In this document: piece by piece, positions 48,855 through 57,649 of the stretch | Layout of the letters: each line of letters opens with the position of its first letter | Numbering within the stretch: position 1 is the stretch's first letter | Assembly (NCBI RefSeq): GCF_016861565.1 | Contig: NZ_BOLK01000002.1 | Location: forward strand, 186,001 to 250,000 | DNA length: 64,000 bases | Direction of reading: 5' to 3' | Source: Secundilactobacillus yichangensis | GTDB taxonomy: Bacteria; Bacillota; Bacilli; Lactobacillales; Lactobacillaceae | Notes under the pieces: generated by a model | What the model saw: the letters and a program-made list of their open reading frames with translations, nothing else | What the model was told of the DNA's origin: nothing | Databases searched by the model: none | Program-made: the position numbers and the translations under genes

Positions 48855-50995
48855 AAATTAACCGTTAACTTTTCAGATTGATCAATCTGCTTACCAACGG
48901 TAATACTTTGCTTTGTAACGAACCCATTACCCTTCGTTTTAACGTTTAACCCAAGCATTTGACCCAACCGTAAGACGTCGCTGGACGACCAGCCTGTCAA
49001 ATTAGGCATTCTCTGCGTACCACTAGTAATTAAGATGACCCGCTGATGCGACATCAAGACCTGACCAGTAACTGGTGACTGCTTCAAAACCCGATTCCCG
49101 TCACCAATAGCGGTAACTTTATAGCCCCTAGAGGTTAAATCGTTTTTGGCCCCAGAGACTGACCGGTTAACGTACGACAGCATTTTACCTGAATTTTGGT
49201 CGCTGCCAGTAGCCGTATCTTCCTGCAAAGCCCGCTTCATAACCGGTTTAAACACGTCGGCCATTAATTGAGTCGCTGTTTCAGTCCCAGGCAAAGTAGG
49301 CTGCTTCATTGTAATGTACATAATGTACTTTGGATTTTTAGCCGGTGCCATACCAGCCACAGAATAAAGGTAACTGTCATCGCCGTTTAAATAACCTGCC
49401 TTACCAGCGGCAACTTGCGCTGTCCCGGTTTTAGCAGCAATTCGAATTCCCTTAATTTTGTAGTCGGCACCGATCCCGTACTTCTTGTACACAACGTCTT
49501 CCATGTGCTTGCGGACCGCTTTAGCAGTGGCCGCAGAAATTGGCTGATTAATCACTTTCGGCCCGTACGACTTAACAGTTTTGCCCGTGTTTGGATCAAC
49601 AACTTTACGAACGAGGTAAGGCTTTAACATTTTACCATTATTCCCGATTGCAGATAACCCCTGCATCATTTGAATTGCGGTTACCTGAATACCTTGTCCA
49701 AACGCCGTGTTAGCCTGCTCAATCGTATGATTAAAGGCAATACTGCCACTTTGTTCGCCAGGTAAACCAAAGTTTGTCGGTTGCAAAAATTTAAATCTCT
49801 TAATATATTTTTCCCAGGTCTTGGCACCCATTTGTTGTTCCAAATGTGCCATGGCAACGTTACTTGAAAGTGCAAACCCCTTGTTATAGGTGATCGTGCC
49901 CCAACCACCAGGATTCCAGTCTGGTACCGTTCGGCCACCGATCACGTAACGTCCTGATTGATAAGTTGCGTTTCCGTTGTAGTTTCCGCTGTCGATTGAA
50001 GCAGCCATGGTAAATACCTTCATGGTTGAGCCAGGTTCATAGGCATCCTGAATCAAGGTATTTCGCCAAACTGAATTCAGACCCTCACCCGTTTGTGGAT
50101 TAAAGGTCGGCCGCTGCGTTGCAGCCACAATGGCACCCGTCTTAGCATTCATCAGCACCGCATTCATTGTTTTAGCGTGCGTCTTTTCTTCTAGCGATGA
50201 CATTTGAGTTTCCAATAACGTCTGCAATCTGCCGTCGAGGGTCGTGTACACGTTATCGCCGTTACGCGGTTTTTTAGCCTTCTGATCAGAACCAGGGATT
50301 TGGTACCCGTTGTTATCTTGACTCACTTTTCTAAAACCATCGCTGCCCTTTAACAGATCGTTATCCGCACCTTCAATTCCCATCGTGCCGACCAACTGCC
50401 CCTTTGCAGTAGACGTCACGTTACCAATTAAATGGGAAGCAAACACCCCGTTTGGATATAACCGTGCCTGCCGCTGAACAAAAGTTAACCCGTGTAAATG
50501 AGCACCGTCAATTTTTTTCTTAGTTGTCAGCGAAATATTCTGTCCCGCGGAACCAAATTCAACTTGAAAGGTCTTTTTATTGCTGGGCGTTAGGTAAGCA
50601 AGTGCCCTTTTCTTACTCAGAGGCAAGTATTTCGATAATACCCGGGCCGTTTTTATTTTATTCGTGACGTACATCGGTTTACCAGCAACAGTCCGCTGAC
50701 TTTTATCTAAAACCGCATAAAGCGAATACGTACTGGTATCCTCAGCAATCGGCTGATTGGAAGCATCGTAAATCGTCCCTCGCTGTGCTTTGAGTGTATG
50801 GTTTGCGGTATACAGTTTCTTCGCCTGCGTGCTTAAGTTGACATGCTGGACATTTTTTCCAATTGCAATATAAGAAAAACGACCAATGAATAGCACAAGT
50901 GCGAAGGTGAAGAGGACCAGCAGGCTTCTTCCAAAAACCCGCTGATTACGTCGCACTTGTTTGCTAGTCACCGTTCGTTTAGGTGATTGTTTCAT
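48848..50995 (-). CDS. Division transpeptidase with PASTA domains (PBP2x/2B type)
   Basis: Septal class B penicillin-binding protein. Membrane anchor about 23-45, dimerisation domain, then the transpeptidase domain with SxxK Ser323 (GSTMKVF), SSN at 377-379 and KTGTAQ from Lys522. Two PASTA domains follow (about 600-655 and 656-715). At 715 aa it is of normal length. It lies after ftsL (4-nt ATGA overlap) and before mraY, so this is the septal PBP of the dcw cluster, known as pbpX or ftsI by position. Confidence 0.96.
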   Translation of the reverse strand: MKQSPKRTVTSKQVRRNQRVFGRSLLVLFTFALVLFIGRFSYIAIGKNVQHVNLSTQAKKLYTANHTLKAQRGTIYDASNQPIAEDTSTYSLYAVLDKSQRTVAGKPMYVTNKIKTARVLSKYLPLSKKRALAYLTPSNKKTFQVEFGSAGQNISLTTKKKIDGAHLHGLTFVQRQARLYPNGVFASHLIGNVTSTAKGQLVGTMGIEGADNDLLKGSDGFRKVSQDNNGYQIPGSDQKAKKPRNGDNVYTTLDGRLQTLLETQMSSLEEKTHAKTMNAVLMNAKTGAIVAATQRPTFNPQTGEGLNSVWRNTLIQDAYEPGSTMKVFTMAASIDSGNYNGNATYQSGRYVIGGRTVPDWNPGGWGTITYNKGFALSSNVAMAHLEQQMGAKTWEKYIKRFKFLQPTNFGLPGEQSGSIAFNHTIEQANTAFGQGIQVTAIQMMQGLSAIGNNGKMLKPYLVRKVVDPNTGKTVKSYGPKVINQPISAATAKAVRKHMEDVVYKKYGIGADYKIKGIRIAAKTGTAQVAAGKAGYLNGDDSYLYSVAGMAPAKNPKYIMYITMKQPTLPGTETATQLMADVFKPVMKRALQEDTATGSDQNSGKMLSYVNRSVSGAKNDLTSRGYKVTAIGDGNRVLKQSPVTGQVLMSHQRVILITSGTQRMPNLTGWSSSDVLRLGQMLGLNVKTKGNGFVTKQSITVGKQIDQSEKLTVNLK

Positions 50996-51372
50996 TTATT
51001 CACATTCCTTACTTTACTGTTTGAAAGTGTCATGCCGTTTTGTTTAGCGACTTTCTCCAATCTGGAACGGTTCATTAACTCGTTAATGGTTTGCCGATCA
51101 CTAGTATTTTTGTTCTCAAAACTAGTAATTTGATTGTTGACGTCCTGCAAATGCTGCTGTGCATTTGAAACACCGATCTTGGTGCTGACCAGCAGTAACA
51201 TCATCCCAATTAACATTAATCCCCCAACCGTCAGCAAACACTTCTCAAATTTAGATACCGGTAACGCTTTAGGTTTACTAACAACCTGTTTTGAATGACT
51301 ATGTAATGGTAACGTCGGTTGTTTCGGAAGCGCTTGCGGTTGAAATTGAGTCGCTAAATTATTTTGAGCCAT
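50992..51372 (-). CDS. ftsL: Division protein FtsL
   Basis: 126-aa bitopic protein: a disordered cytosolic tail (1-43) rich in Gln/Pro/Lys, one membrane segment (about 47-66), and an extracellular coiled coil (about 70-110) that pairs with DivIB and DivIC. Sequence conservation is low, as is usual for FtsL, so position between rsmH and the PBP gene carries much of the call. It overlaps the PBP start by 4 nt. Confidence 0.9.
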   Translation of the reverse strand: MAQNNLATQFQPQALPKQPTLPLHSHSKQVVSKPKALPVSKFEKCLLTVGGLMLIGMMLLLVSTKIGVSNAQQHLQDVNNQITSFENKNTSDRQTINELMNRSRLEKVAKQNGMTLSNSKVRNVNK

Positions 51373-51417
51373 ACTTCATCATCATCCTATCCCTTGAAAT
51401 ATTAAATCATAAAATCG

Positions 51418-52359
51418 TTATTTTTGCTCAATTACCCGTAACTTTGCACTGTGTGCACGATGATTTTCTGCCAACTCATCTTCATTCGGTAAAATAGGCT
51501 TACGAGTTACGAGTTTAAAATCTGGTTGCATGTTATCCGGAATAACTGGTAAACCTGCTGGTAAATCAGGTAAACTGCTCTTTTCCTTAAACATGGTTTT
51601 AACCAAACGGTCCTCCAAAGATTGAAACGTGATTACACAAATCCTACCCCCAGGATTGAGTAATGTAAGTGCCTGTTCTAAGGATGCTTCCAAAGCTGAA
51701 AGTTCGTCGTTAACGGCAATTCGAATTGCCTGGAAAACTTTCTTAGCGGGATGTCCGCCATGACGTCGCGCCGCTGCCGGAATAGCTTCCTTAATCAATT
51801 CAACCAATTCGCCAGTCGTCTCGATTGGCTTCTCCGCACGGGAAGCTTCGATCCGCCTAGCAATCGATTTAGCAAACTTTTCTTCACCGTACCGGTAAAA
51901 GATCCGCACCAAATCTTGATAAGACCAATCATTCACCACTGTTCTAGCAGTCAATGCCGCGCTCTGATCCATCCTCATATCTAGTGGTGCATCATAGCGG
52001 TAACTGAACCCACGGTCAGCATCATCAAATTGGGGAGAAGAAACGCCCAAATCATAGAGAATGCCATCGACGTGATCTACCTGCTGTTTCTCCAACGCTG
52101 TTTTCAAATCCCGAAAGTTAGCGTGAATCAACGTCAGCCGATTAGCTTCAATATCAGCTGCCAACTGTTCCTTATTATAATCAATTGCGGTCTGATCCTG
52201 ATCAAACGAATAGAGATGTCCACTGGTCAATTCGGTGAGAATCTTATGAGTATGACCGCCACCGCCCAACGTACAGTCGACGTATGTCCCATCCGGCTGA
52301 ACATTGAGCTCACGGACAGCTTCATTTAATAATACCGTTCGATGATGAAACTCTGCCAT
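51418..52359 (-). CDS. rsmH: 16S rRNA m4C1402 methyltransferase RsmH
   Basis: SAM-dependent enzyme methylating N4 of C1402. [21 protein letters not shown] (SAM loop, about 28-38), [12 protein letters not shown] and [15 protein letters not shown] are diagnostic. At 313 aa it is of standard length. It is the second gene of the dcw cluster, 15 nt after mraZ. Confidence 0.97.
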   Translation of the reverse strand: MAEFHHRTVLLNEAVRELNVQPDGTYVDCTLGGGGHTHKILTELTSGHLYSFDQDQTAIDYNKEQLAADIEANRLTLIHANFRDLKTALEKQQVDHVDGILYDLGVSSPQFDDADRGFSYRYDAPLDMRMDQSAALTARTVVNDWSYQDLVRIFYRYGEEKFAKSIARRIEASRAEKPIETTGELVELIKEAIPAAARRHGGHPAKKVFQAIRIAVNDELSALEASLEQALTLLNPGGRICVITFQSLEDRLVKTMFKEKSSLPDLPAGLPVIPDNMQPDFKLVTRKPILPNEDELAENHRAHSAKLRVIEQK

Positions 52360-52374
52360 AGTTTTTCCCTCGCC

Positions 52375-52806
52375 TTAAATATCAAAATCAATCAAATTTT
52401 CTGCAATATCGTCAAAGTTTTCTTCCGCTTTTTCTGCGAAGGTTTGCCAGCGTTCTTGACTCCAAATTTCAAACCGGTCCGATACGCCGACAATCACGCA
52501 TTGTTTTTCTAATTCCGCATGTTTGATCAATGCTTGGGGCAGATTTACCCGCCCCTGTTTATCAAACGAACACGTCGTTGCAGCTGAATAAAAGAACCGC
52601 ACAAAAGCCCGTGCATCCCGCTTATTCAGTGGTAATGCGCTTAAGCGCTTTTGCATAACCTCCCATTGGGACATCGGATAGCCAAACAGGCAGCCATCCA
52701 TACCCCGAGTGATCACAAATTCTTCCCCCAACTGGTCACGAAATTTGGCCGGAATGATTAGCCGCCCCTTAGTATCGATCGAATGCTCAAATTCACCCAT
52801 GAACAT
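52375..52806 (-). CDS. mraZ: Transcription regulator MraZ
   Basis: Two SpoVT/AbrB-like swapped-hairpin domains in 143 aa: [21 protein letters not shown] (first) and [22 protein letters not shown] (second), both with the conserved DxKGR/DKQGR turn. MraZ is a ring-shaped DNA-binding protein that represses its own operon by binding short direct repeats. Such repeats are present just upstream (52843-52882). Confidence 0.96.
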   Translation of the reverse strand: MFMGEFEHSIDTKGRLIIPAKFRDQLGEEFVITRGMDGCLFGYPMSQWEVMQKRLSALPLNKRDARAFVRFFYSAATTCSFDKQGRVNLPQALIKHAELEKQCVIVGVSDRFEIWSQERWQTFAEKAEENFDDIAENLIDFDI

Positions 52807-52842
52807 TCGACTCGCCTCCTAATATCAGCTAATTTAACTAAA

Positions 52843-52882
52843 GTTTACCACAGGTCCCCACTTTCTACCACAACTCCCCAAA
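52843..52882 (-). promoter_or_regulatory. Four MraZ-type boxes, 10-bp period
   Basis: Minus strand, four contiguous 10-nt units with a common TGG core: TTTGGGGAGT (52873-52882), TGTGGTAGAA (52863-52872), AGTGGGGACC (52853-52862), TGTGGTAAAC (52843-52852). Even spacing of one helical turn matches the known mode of MraZ operators. Binding itself is inferred. Confidence 0.78.
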
Positions 52883-52900
52883 CATTAATTACATAAATTT

Positions 52901-52932
52901 AAAAAAAATCCGTTCAAACAATGTTTGAACGG
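52901..52932 (-). terminator. Terminator of the DUF3397 gene
   Basis: A perfect stem (52910-52918 with 52924-52932) is followed on the minus strand by ATTTTTTTT. Its 3' arm also contains TTGAAC, the best -35 candidate for mraZ. Confidence 0.88.
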
Positions 52933-52971
52933 GGAAAGGTTTGGATAATTCATAATCCTTCATATAAGTCA

Positions 52972-53319
52972 TCATTTAATTAGGGCTAAAACCACTGTCA
53001 TAAAGTAAGCTAAAAACAGTAAAATATCACTTAATCGCCAATAAAAAAGGAGAAATTTATTCCAGAGCAATTCGCCCTTGGATAGTCCCCACCAAAGTGT
53101 CACCCCAATTGAAATCAGCATCCAGATAAACACGATGGCAGCTAGCCAAGGTTCAGGCCAGCTTTGAGACAGTTGCCAGATAAACCAGAGACAAAGCAAA
53201 GGCAAACAGTCAATCGGATGAACCTTAGGCCGGCGTTTCTTTGGTATAAACCCTCTAAACACCCTTAAAATGAACAGGACTGCTATGAGGATCATAATCT
53301 GAATGATAATTAAGTTCAA
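52972..53319 (-). CDS. DUF3397 membrane protein
   Basis: 115 aa with four hydrophobic segments (about 3-24, 40-52, 58-78, 93-113) and a PKKRRPKVHPIDCLP linker, the pattern of DUF3397. The family is found upstream of mraZ in many lactobacilli; its function is unknown. It has its own terminator, so it is not normally co-transcribed with the dcw genes. Confidence 0.85.
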   Translation of the reverse strand: MNLIIIQIMILIAVLFILRVFRGFIPKKRRPKVHPIDCLPLLCLWFIWQLSQSWPEPWLAAIVFIWMLISIGVTLWWGLSKGELLWNKFLLFYWRLSDILLFLAYFMTVVLALIK

Positions 53320-53422
53320 CGTAGTCCGTCCTTTCCCAAAGCCTCATGGTTTCTATAGTTAACACACAACCGAAATTTTACCGCATTCGACCCGTTAAAA
53401 TCAAGAAAGTTTCGCAACTAGA

Positions 53423-53451
53423 TTGCATTTCTTAATCGTCCACGTTAAACT
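53423..53451 (+). promoter_or_regulatory. Promoter of the DUF4044 gene
   Basis: TTGCAT (53423-53428), 17-nt spacer, TAAACT (53446-53451), 34 nt before the start codon. Confidence 0.6.
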
Positions 53452-53484
53452 ATTTGAAGTAAACAAATGAAAAGTGGTGCGAAT

Positions 53485-53607
53485 ATGCAGAAAAAGAAAA
53501 AATCAACCTTCCAAAAAATTACAATGGTCCTCGTCTGGATTATGATCATTGCAACTCTAGGCTCACTGTTTGCAAGTGCCCTACAAGCGATTGGCGCGTT
53601 TGGGTAA
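53485..53607 (+). CDS. DUF4044 small membrane protein
   Basis: A 40-aa protein. It begins MQKKKKSTFQK, then a single hydrophobic segment (about 13-35) and ends AFG. This is the DUF4044 pattern: a basic start KKKSTFQKI followed by one membrane helix. An in-frame ATG at 53467 would add six residues without a better SD, so I keep 53485 (weak SD AGTGGTG). A promoter lies upstream and a terminator follows, which makes it a convincing small gene. It is convergent with ftsK. Confidence 0.8.
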   Translation: MQKKKKSTFQKITMVLVWIMIIATLGSLFASALQAIGAFG

Positions 53608-53640
53608 ATCATTGGTGGGGATTCAGCCCATTTAAAAATC

Positions 53641-53686
53641 AAAAAACTCCTGAAGTGGTGTTCAACCGCTTCGGGAGTTTTTATTT
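53641..53686. terminator. Bidirectional terminator DUF4044/ftsK
   Basis: A stem of about 17 bp with two wobbles (53642-53659 with 53664-53681) and A/T tracts on both flanks serves both convergent genes. Confidence 0.88.
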
Positions 53687-53704
53687 GCTTCAGTTCGGCC
53701 TTAA

Positions 53705-56044
53705 TTATGCATCTGAGCCCTTTTGTTTATACACTTGACGTGGCTTACTGCCATCCTGCGGGCCAATGAAACCGCCCTGCTCCAGGTCATCAATCAACCT
53801 GGCAGCCCGGTTGTAGCCAATCCGGAAATGACGTTGCAGCAATGAAGTACTTGCCTTTTGCTGATCAACAACAAATGTCAGCGCATCATTGAATAAATCG
53901 TCATCAGATTGAGCAGCTTCTTCAGAAATTTCTTCATCACTGACCATCATGTTCTCATCGTATTCAGCGGTTTGCTGATTGCGAATAAAATCGGTAACGT
54001 GCTGAACGTCCTTATCTGGAATATAAGCACCTTGAATCCGAATCGGCGAGTTTTGATCTACCGGCATATAGAGCATGTCGCCTCGCCCTAACAATTTTTC
54101 AGCCCCGTTAGAGTCAAGGATTGTTCGCGAATCAACCCCACTAGATACGGCAAAAGCCATTCTAGACGGGACGTTTGCTTTGATCAGCCCAGTAATAACA
54201 TCAACCGATGGCCGCTGAGTAGCTAGAATCATATGGATTCCTGCCGCCCGGCCCATTTGTGCCAGCCGAATAATCGCATCTTCGACTTCGTTGGACACTG
54301 TCATCATCAAATCAGCCAATTCATCAACGATTACAACGATGTACGGTAACGTTGGCAACGGCTTATCGGCGGTTTGATTCTGTGTCTGAACGAACTGGTT
54401 ATACCCCGAAATTTTTCGTTGACCAACCTTAGCAAATAGGTCGTAACGCTGTTCCATTTCGTGAACAACTTTATGCAGAGCCTTAGCCGCTTTCTTCGGG
54501 TCTGACACTACTGGTGTCAATAAGTGCGGAATGCCGTTATAAACGCTCAACTCGACCTTCTTCGGGTCGATCAGCATCAATTTGACTTGACTAGGTTTAG
54601 CATTCATTAAAATACTGGTAATAACACCGTTAATCGCAACTGATTTGCCACTACCAGTTGAACCGGCAATCAGCAAATGCGGCATTTTGGTGAGGTCCAT
54701 CGTGATCACTTTTCCAGTGACATCCCGTCCTAATGGGACCTGCAGCAGGTGCGCTGGGCCATGTGGTACGGCTTCACTAACGTCGCGGAACGAAACGGTG
54801 GAAATCTCTCGATTGGGTACTTCGATTCCAATCAACGATTTGCCAGGAATTGGCGCTTCGATTCGAATTTCCTTGGCAGCTAGTGCTAATGCTAAATCAT
54901 CGGCTAAGTTAACGATACGGGAAACCTTCACACCAATCGCAGGATGCAGCTCGTATTCGGTTACTGACGGTCCCAGATTAACGTGCTTAATTTCGGCATC
55001 GACCCCAAAACTATCCAGGGTCTTCTTTAAGATTTTGGTGTTTTTCTCAATCGTTTTATAGTCGTCTTGCTGGTCTTTTTGCGGAATTGGAGTCAACAAA
55101 TCAGTGCCTGGAAGCTGATAATTAGGATCATCCCCCACCGTAGAGATCATTGTGGGTTCTGACTCCTCGCTAGTCTTATCATCTGGCTCACTATGAGCCG
55201 ACTGCTCTGGTTCATTCTTACGGGTGGCAACACTGATTGGAATTGCTGCAGTTGAATTATCTTCAGTCTTTTTAAGATTTGGCTTTCGTTCTGCCACCGG
55301 CGTTGGTAAGTCTTTTTCCTCAGCTGTTACTTTCTTCGCTGGCTGAGGCTTAACTGGCTGTTTAGCCGGCTTTAACTGAGTCTGCTTAAGCTTAGTCACA
55401 CCACCAGCAAACCAGTGGCTAATTGCTTTGACACCACGATTAAGCCAGCGACCAAGCACCTGGATCCACTTTAAAAGCTGGGCACCAGAAACATTGAACG
55501 CAATCATCAAACCAACCAGGACCAGCAGGACTGCAATCACCTTGGCACCGCCAAAGGCGACTAGAAAATGGGTAACCGTTAGTAAAAACGCACCAATGGT
55601 ACCACCGCCAACTGCGGTGCTGACGCTATTATTCATTAAATCATTACCCACTAACTGCCAGGTATAGCTCAAAAAACCGGTGTGCTGGTTTTCTGACAGA
55701 AACAAATCAACGTGCAGCCATAGTAGGATTCCTAAAAATATAAAGCCAAAACTCCAAAGCCACTTGCGGGTTATTTTCGGTAATTGTCCCGTCACTAGTA
55801 AGGCCAAGCCGACAGCGACGCCGACTAAACTAATGAACGGATATGTATCTCCGACCACGAAACGGATCAGGTTTGCCATTAAATTACCAATAAACCCCGC
55901 TTTGAAGAACGCCAAAAGGCACAAAGATAACATGACGAGGCCTACCGCATTAGCCATATAAGAAACGCTTTTTTGACGTCCCTTTTTGCGTCGGTTGGTC
56001 GACTTAGTCGTTCGACGCCGCGTGGTCTTTCGCTTTTGTGCCAA
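53705..56044 (-). CDS. ftsK: DNA translocase FtsK/SpoIIIE
   Basis: Septum-located DNA pump for chromosome segregation. A basic N-terminus (1-27) is followed by about four membrane segments (28-180), a charged linker (about 220-325) and the motor domain with Walker [10 protein letters not shown] near 463 and Walker [14 protein letters not shown]. The C-terminal winged gamma domain (about 715-775; [27 protein letters not shown]) reads the orienting DNA motif. Total 779 aa, normal. Confidence 0.96.
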   Translation of the reverse strand: MAQKRKTTRRRTTKSTNRRKKGRQKSVSYMANAVGLVMLSLCLLAFFKAGFIGNLMANLIRFVVGDTYPFISLVGVAVGLALLVTGQLPKITRKWLWSFGFIFLGILLWLHVDLFLSENQHTGFLSYTWQLVGNDLMNNSVSTAVGGGTIGAFLLTVTHFLVAFGGAKVIAVLLVLVGLMIAFNVSGAQLLKWIQVLGRWLNRGVKAISHWFAGGVTKLKQTQLKPAKQPVKPQPAKKVTAEEKDLPTPVAERKPNLKKTEDNSTAAIPISVATRKNEPEQSAHSEPDDKTSEESEPTMISTVGDDPNYQLPGTDLLTPIPQKDQQDDYKTIEKNTKILKKTLDSFGVDAEIKHVNLGPSVTEYELHPAIGVKVSRIVNLADDLALALAAKEIRIEAPIPGKSLIGIEVPNREISTVSFRDVSEAVPHGPAHLLQVPLGRDVTGKVITMDLTKMPHLLIAGSTGSGKSVAINGVITSILMNAKPSQVKLMLIDPKKVELSVYNGIPHLLTPVVSDPKKAAKALHKVVHEMEQRYDLFAKVGQRKISGYNQFVQTQNQTADKPLPTLPYIVVIVDELADLMMTVSNEVEDAIIRLAQMGRAAGIHMILATQRPSVDVITGLIKANVPSRMAFAVSSGVDSRTILDSNGAEKLLGRGDMLYMPVDQNSPIRIQGAYIPDKDVQHVTDFIRNQQTAEYDENMMVSDEEISEEAAQSDDDLFNDALTFVVDQQKASTSLLQRHFRIGYNRAARLIDDLEQGGFIGPQDGSKPRQVYKQKGSDA

Positions 56045-56074
56045 AATATCCCCCTCCTAATCAATTCAATCAAC

Positions 56075-56590
56075 TTACTTTAGTTTATCATTTTCATAGT
56101 GGTGACTGAGCTCCAATTTAGGAAAACTTTGCTGACGCAAGACTTCATAAATCACGATTGCTGCTGAATTGGACAGGTTCAACGCGCGAATATGGGTGTC
56201 GTCTTGCGGGATTCGAATTGCCTGTTCACTGTGCTTTCTCATAAACGGCTCTGGCAGACCAGTAGTTTCTTTACCAAACATAAAGTAATAATCACCGTTT
56301 TCAACATCCGTGTAATCGTGCTGAGTATAAGCAAACTCCGCAAATTTAGACACCAAAAACAACCGCTTAACATCTGGTACAGTACCCATAAATTCTTGCA
56401 GATTCTTGTGGTACCGAATATCAACTTTGTCCCAATAATCTAAGCCAGCCCGCTTTAAGTGAGCATCATCGACTGAAAAGCCTAAGGGTTCAATTAGATC
56501 TAAAACAGTATCTGTTCCGGCACAGGTTCTGGCAATGTTGCCAGTATTAGCTGGCATTAAAGGTTCAAATAAGACAATATGATTGGACAT
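56075..56590 (-). CDS. trmL: tRNA (cytidine34-2'-O)-methyltransferase TrmL
   Basis: SPOUT-class enzyme methylating the wobble ribose of Leu tRNAs. NHIVLFEPLMPANTGNIARTCAGTD at the N-terminus, LFGKETTGLPE-type motif (MFGKETTGLP) and IRALNLSNSAAIVIYEVLRQ form the trefoil-knot SAM site. The frame extends to 56626, but the ATG at 56590 has AGGGG 7 nt upstream and yields the usual 171 aa. Upstream lies a promoter and a terminator-ended leader, so expression may be attenuated. Confidence 0.93.
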   Translation of the reverse strand: MSNHIVLFEPLMPANTGNIARTCAGTDTVLDLIEPLGFSVDDAHLKRAGLDYWDKVDIRYHKNLQEFMGTVPDVKRLFLVSKFAEFAYTQHDYTDVENGDYYFMFGKETTGLPEPFMRKHSEQAIRIPQDDTHIRALNLSNSAAIVIYEVLRQQSFPKLELSHHYENDKLK

Positions 56591-56631
56591 AAGCATACCC
56601 CTCGTTATTAAATTTATAAAAGTCACCGCAT

Positions 56632-56739
56632 AAAAAAACGCAACCCCTCGGTGTCAGCACGGCGAGGAACTGCGTTAATGAAGTGCAAATTCGACAGAGG
56701 CTGACGATTTCTCGACATCCACTCCCGAACGATTTCTCA
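56632..56739 (-). ncRNA. Unassigned structured leader or small RNA upstream of trmL
   Basis: About 108 nt from a predicted start near 56739 to a U run at 56638-56632. It ends in a terminator-type hairpin: a 14-bp stem with three wobbles (56637-56650 with 56663-56676) followed by seven T. The 5' part has a direct repeat GAGAAATCGT (56729-56738 and 56704-56713) and a GTCAGC (56700-56705) complementary to GCTGAC in the terminator loop (56653-56658). No open frame is credible. I do not recognise it as a known riboswitch class; T-box, PyrR site and SRP RNA do not fit. Confidence 0.6.
56637..56676 (-). terminator. Terminator hairpin in the trmL leader
   Basis: The 14-bp stem with a 12-nt loop and U7 tail described for the leader RNA. 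It stands 42 nt before the trmL start and no gene on this strand ends here, so it is either an attenuator for trmL or the end of a small RNA. Confidence 0.8.
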
Positions 56740-56745
56740 ACAGTT

Positions 56746-56774
56746 AATATAACGCGAAATTGTAAAGAATGCAA
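56746..56774 (-). promoter_or_regulatory. Promoter of the trmL leader RNA
   Basis: Minus strand TTGCAT (56769-56774), 17-nt spacer, TATATT (56746-56751). Strong match to a housekeeping promoter. Confidence 0.75.
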
Positions 56775-56986
56775 GCCAATTACGAAATTGGTCTATAACA
56801 GGTAAATACCGGTACTTTCGCAAGTATTTGCCTTATTAGCCAGAATAATTACCTCTCAGTTATGCCTTCTCATATTGCTATCTTAACGGTAATTATTATA
56901 AATCTAGTGACTTCTTTCCACATTAACGGTCAAAAATTGCTATAATGGCTCATGGATTAAAAACTGAGTAAAAAAGGAGACCTACT
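56775..56986 (+). promoter_or_regulatory. Divergent gap trmL leader / cutC-like gene
   Basis: This AT-rich part of the 396-nt gap carries an extended -10 (TGCTATAAT, TATAAT at 56941-56946) for the plus-strand gene, without a good -35. I see nothing else in 56775-56930 apart from short AT palindromes. Confidence 0.55.
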
Positions 56987-57586
56987 TTGAAATTTATTGA
57001 ACCCCTTGTCAATAACTATAATCAGCTGACACAGGCGATTAATGATCAAACAACCCGTATTACAATTGCCAATAACGGCACCACCCCCAGCAAGGGTACA
57101 ATTGCTGAAGCGGTGCTGTACGCCCACGAACATGATTTATCCCTAACCGTCCTCATCCGTCCCAGAACCGGTGAAGCGATTTATAGCGATCCAGAATTAA
57201 AGATCATGGAAGCTGATATTCTAGAAGCCCAGCAACTAGGTGCTGACGGCGTAATTTTCGATGCTATTTCTGCTGACCATAAGCTGGATATTGAAGCCAT
57301 GAACAATCTCATTGCAGCAGCCGGCGGTATGTCAATCACCTTTGGTACTGCAATTGACGAACTTGCAGACAGTGAACAGACCGGTTCTCTCCAGTGGTTA
57401 GCCGATAACGGTGTTGAAAAAGTACTGACTCGCTTAACTGATAAGGCCAACACCGCACAGTTATCAAAGCTGAACAACGGTGCTCAAGCTGCGGGCCTTC
57501 AGCTCACGGTTCTAAGTGAGAATAACGCTCAAACCAATCAGCTCAATGAACAGTTCGATTTAAACTACTTTCTTCAGGAAAAATAA
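56987..57586 (+). CDS. Divergent CutC-like TIM-barrel protein
   Basis: Resembles the CutC family (copper homeostasis protein, PF03932) in GTTPSKGTIAEAV, LIRPRTGEAIYSDPELKIME.DI..A..LGADGVIFDAI..D..LD. and GVEKVLTR. At 199 aa it is shorter than the usual 210-250. The strongly conserved FHRAFD reads FGTAID here, and the N-terminal GADRIELC is lost, so any conserved active-site role is in doubt. The start is TTG at 56987 with AGGAG 7 nt upstream. It is a monocistronic gene convergent with rluD. Confidence 0.75.
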   Translation: MKFIEPLVNNYNQLTQAINDQTTRITIANNGTTPSKGTIAEAVLYAHEHDLSLTVLIRPRTGEAIYSDPELKIMEADILEAQQLGADGVIFDAISADHKLDIEAMNNLIAAAGGMSITFGTAIDELADSEQTGSLQWLADNGVEKVLTRLTDKANTAQLSKLNNGAQAAGLQLTVLSENNAQTNQLNEQFDLNYFLQEK

Positions 57587-57603
57587 ACCATTCTGCGTAT
57601 ATC

Positions 57604-57642
57604 AAAATCCCGTCCACTTCATACTTGAGTGAACGGGATTTT
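57604..57642. terminator. Bidirectional terminator cutC-like/rluD
   Basis: A 10-bp outer stem (57604-57613 with 57633-57642) plus an inner CACT/AGTG pairing, with A/T ends that give T runs on both strands, lies between convergent genes. Confidence 0.9.
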
Positions 57643-57649
57643 ATGATAT

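Noticed and set aside
53445-53642. 65-codon minus-strand open frame opposite the DUF4044 gene
   Set aside because: The plus-strand frame has a promoter, membrane helix and family match; this is its shadow.
56565-56774. 69-codon minus-strand open frame over the trmL leader
   Set aside because: It contains the promoter, the terminator hairpin and the trmL start; composition is not protein-like.
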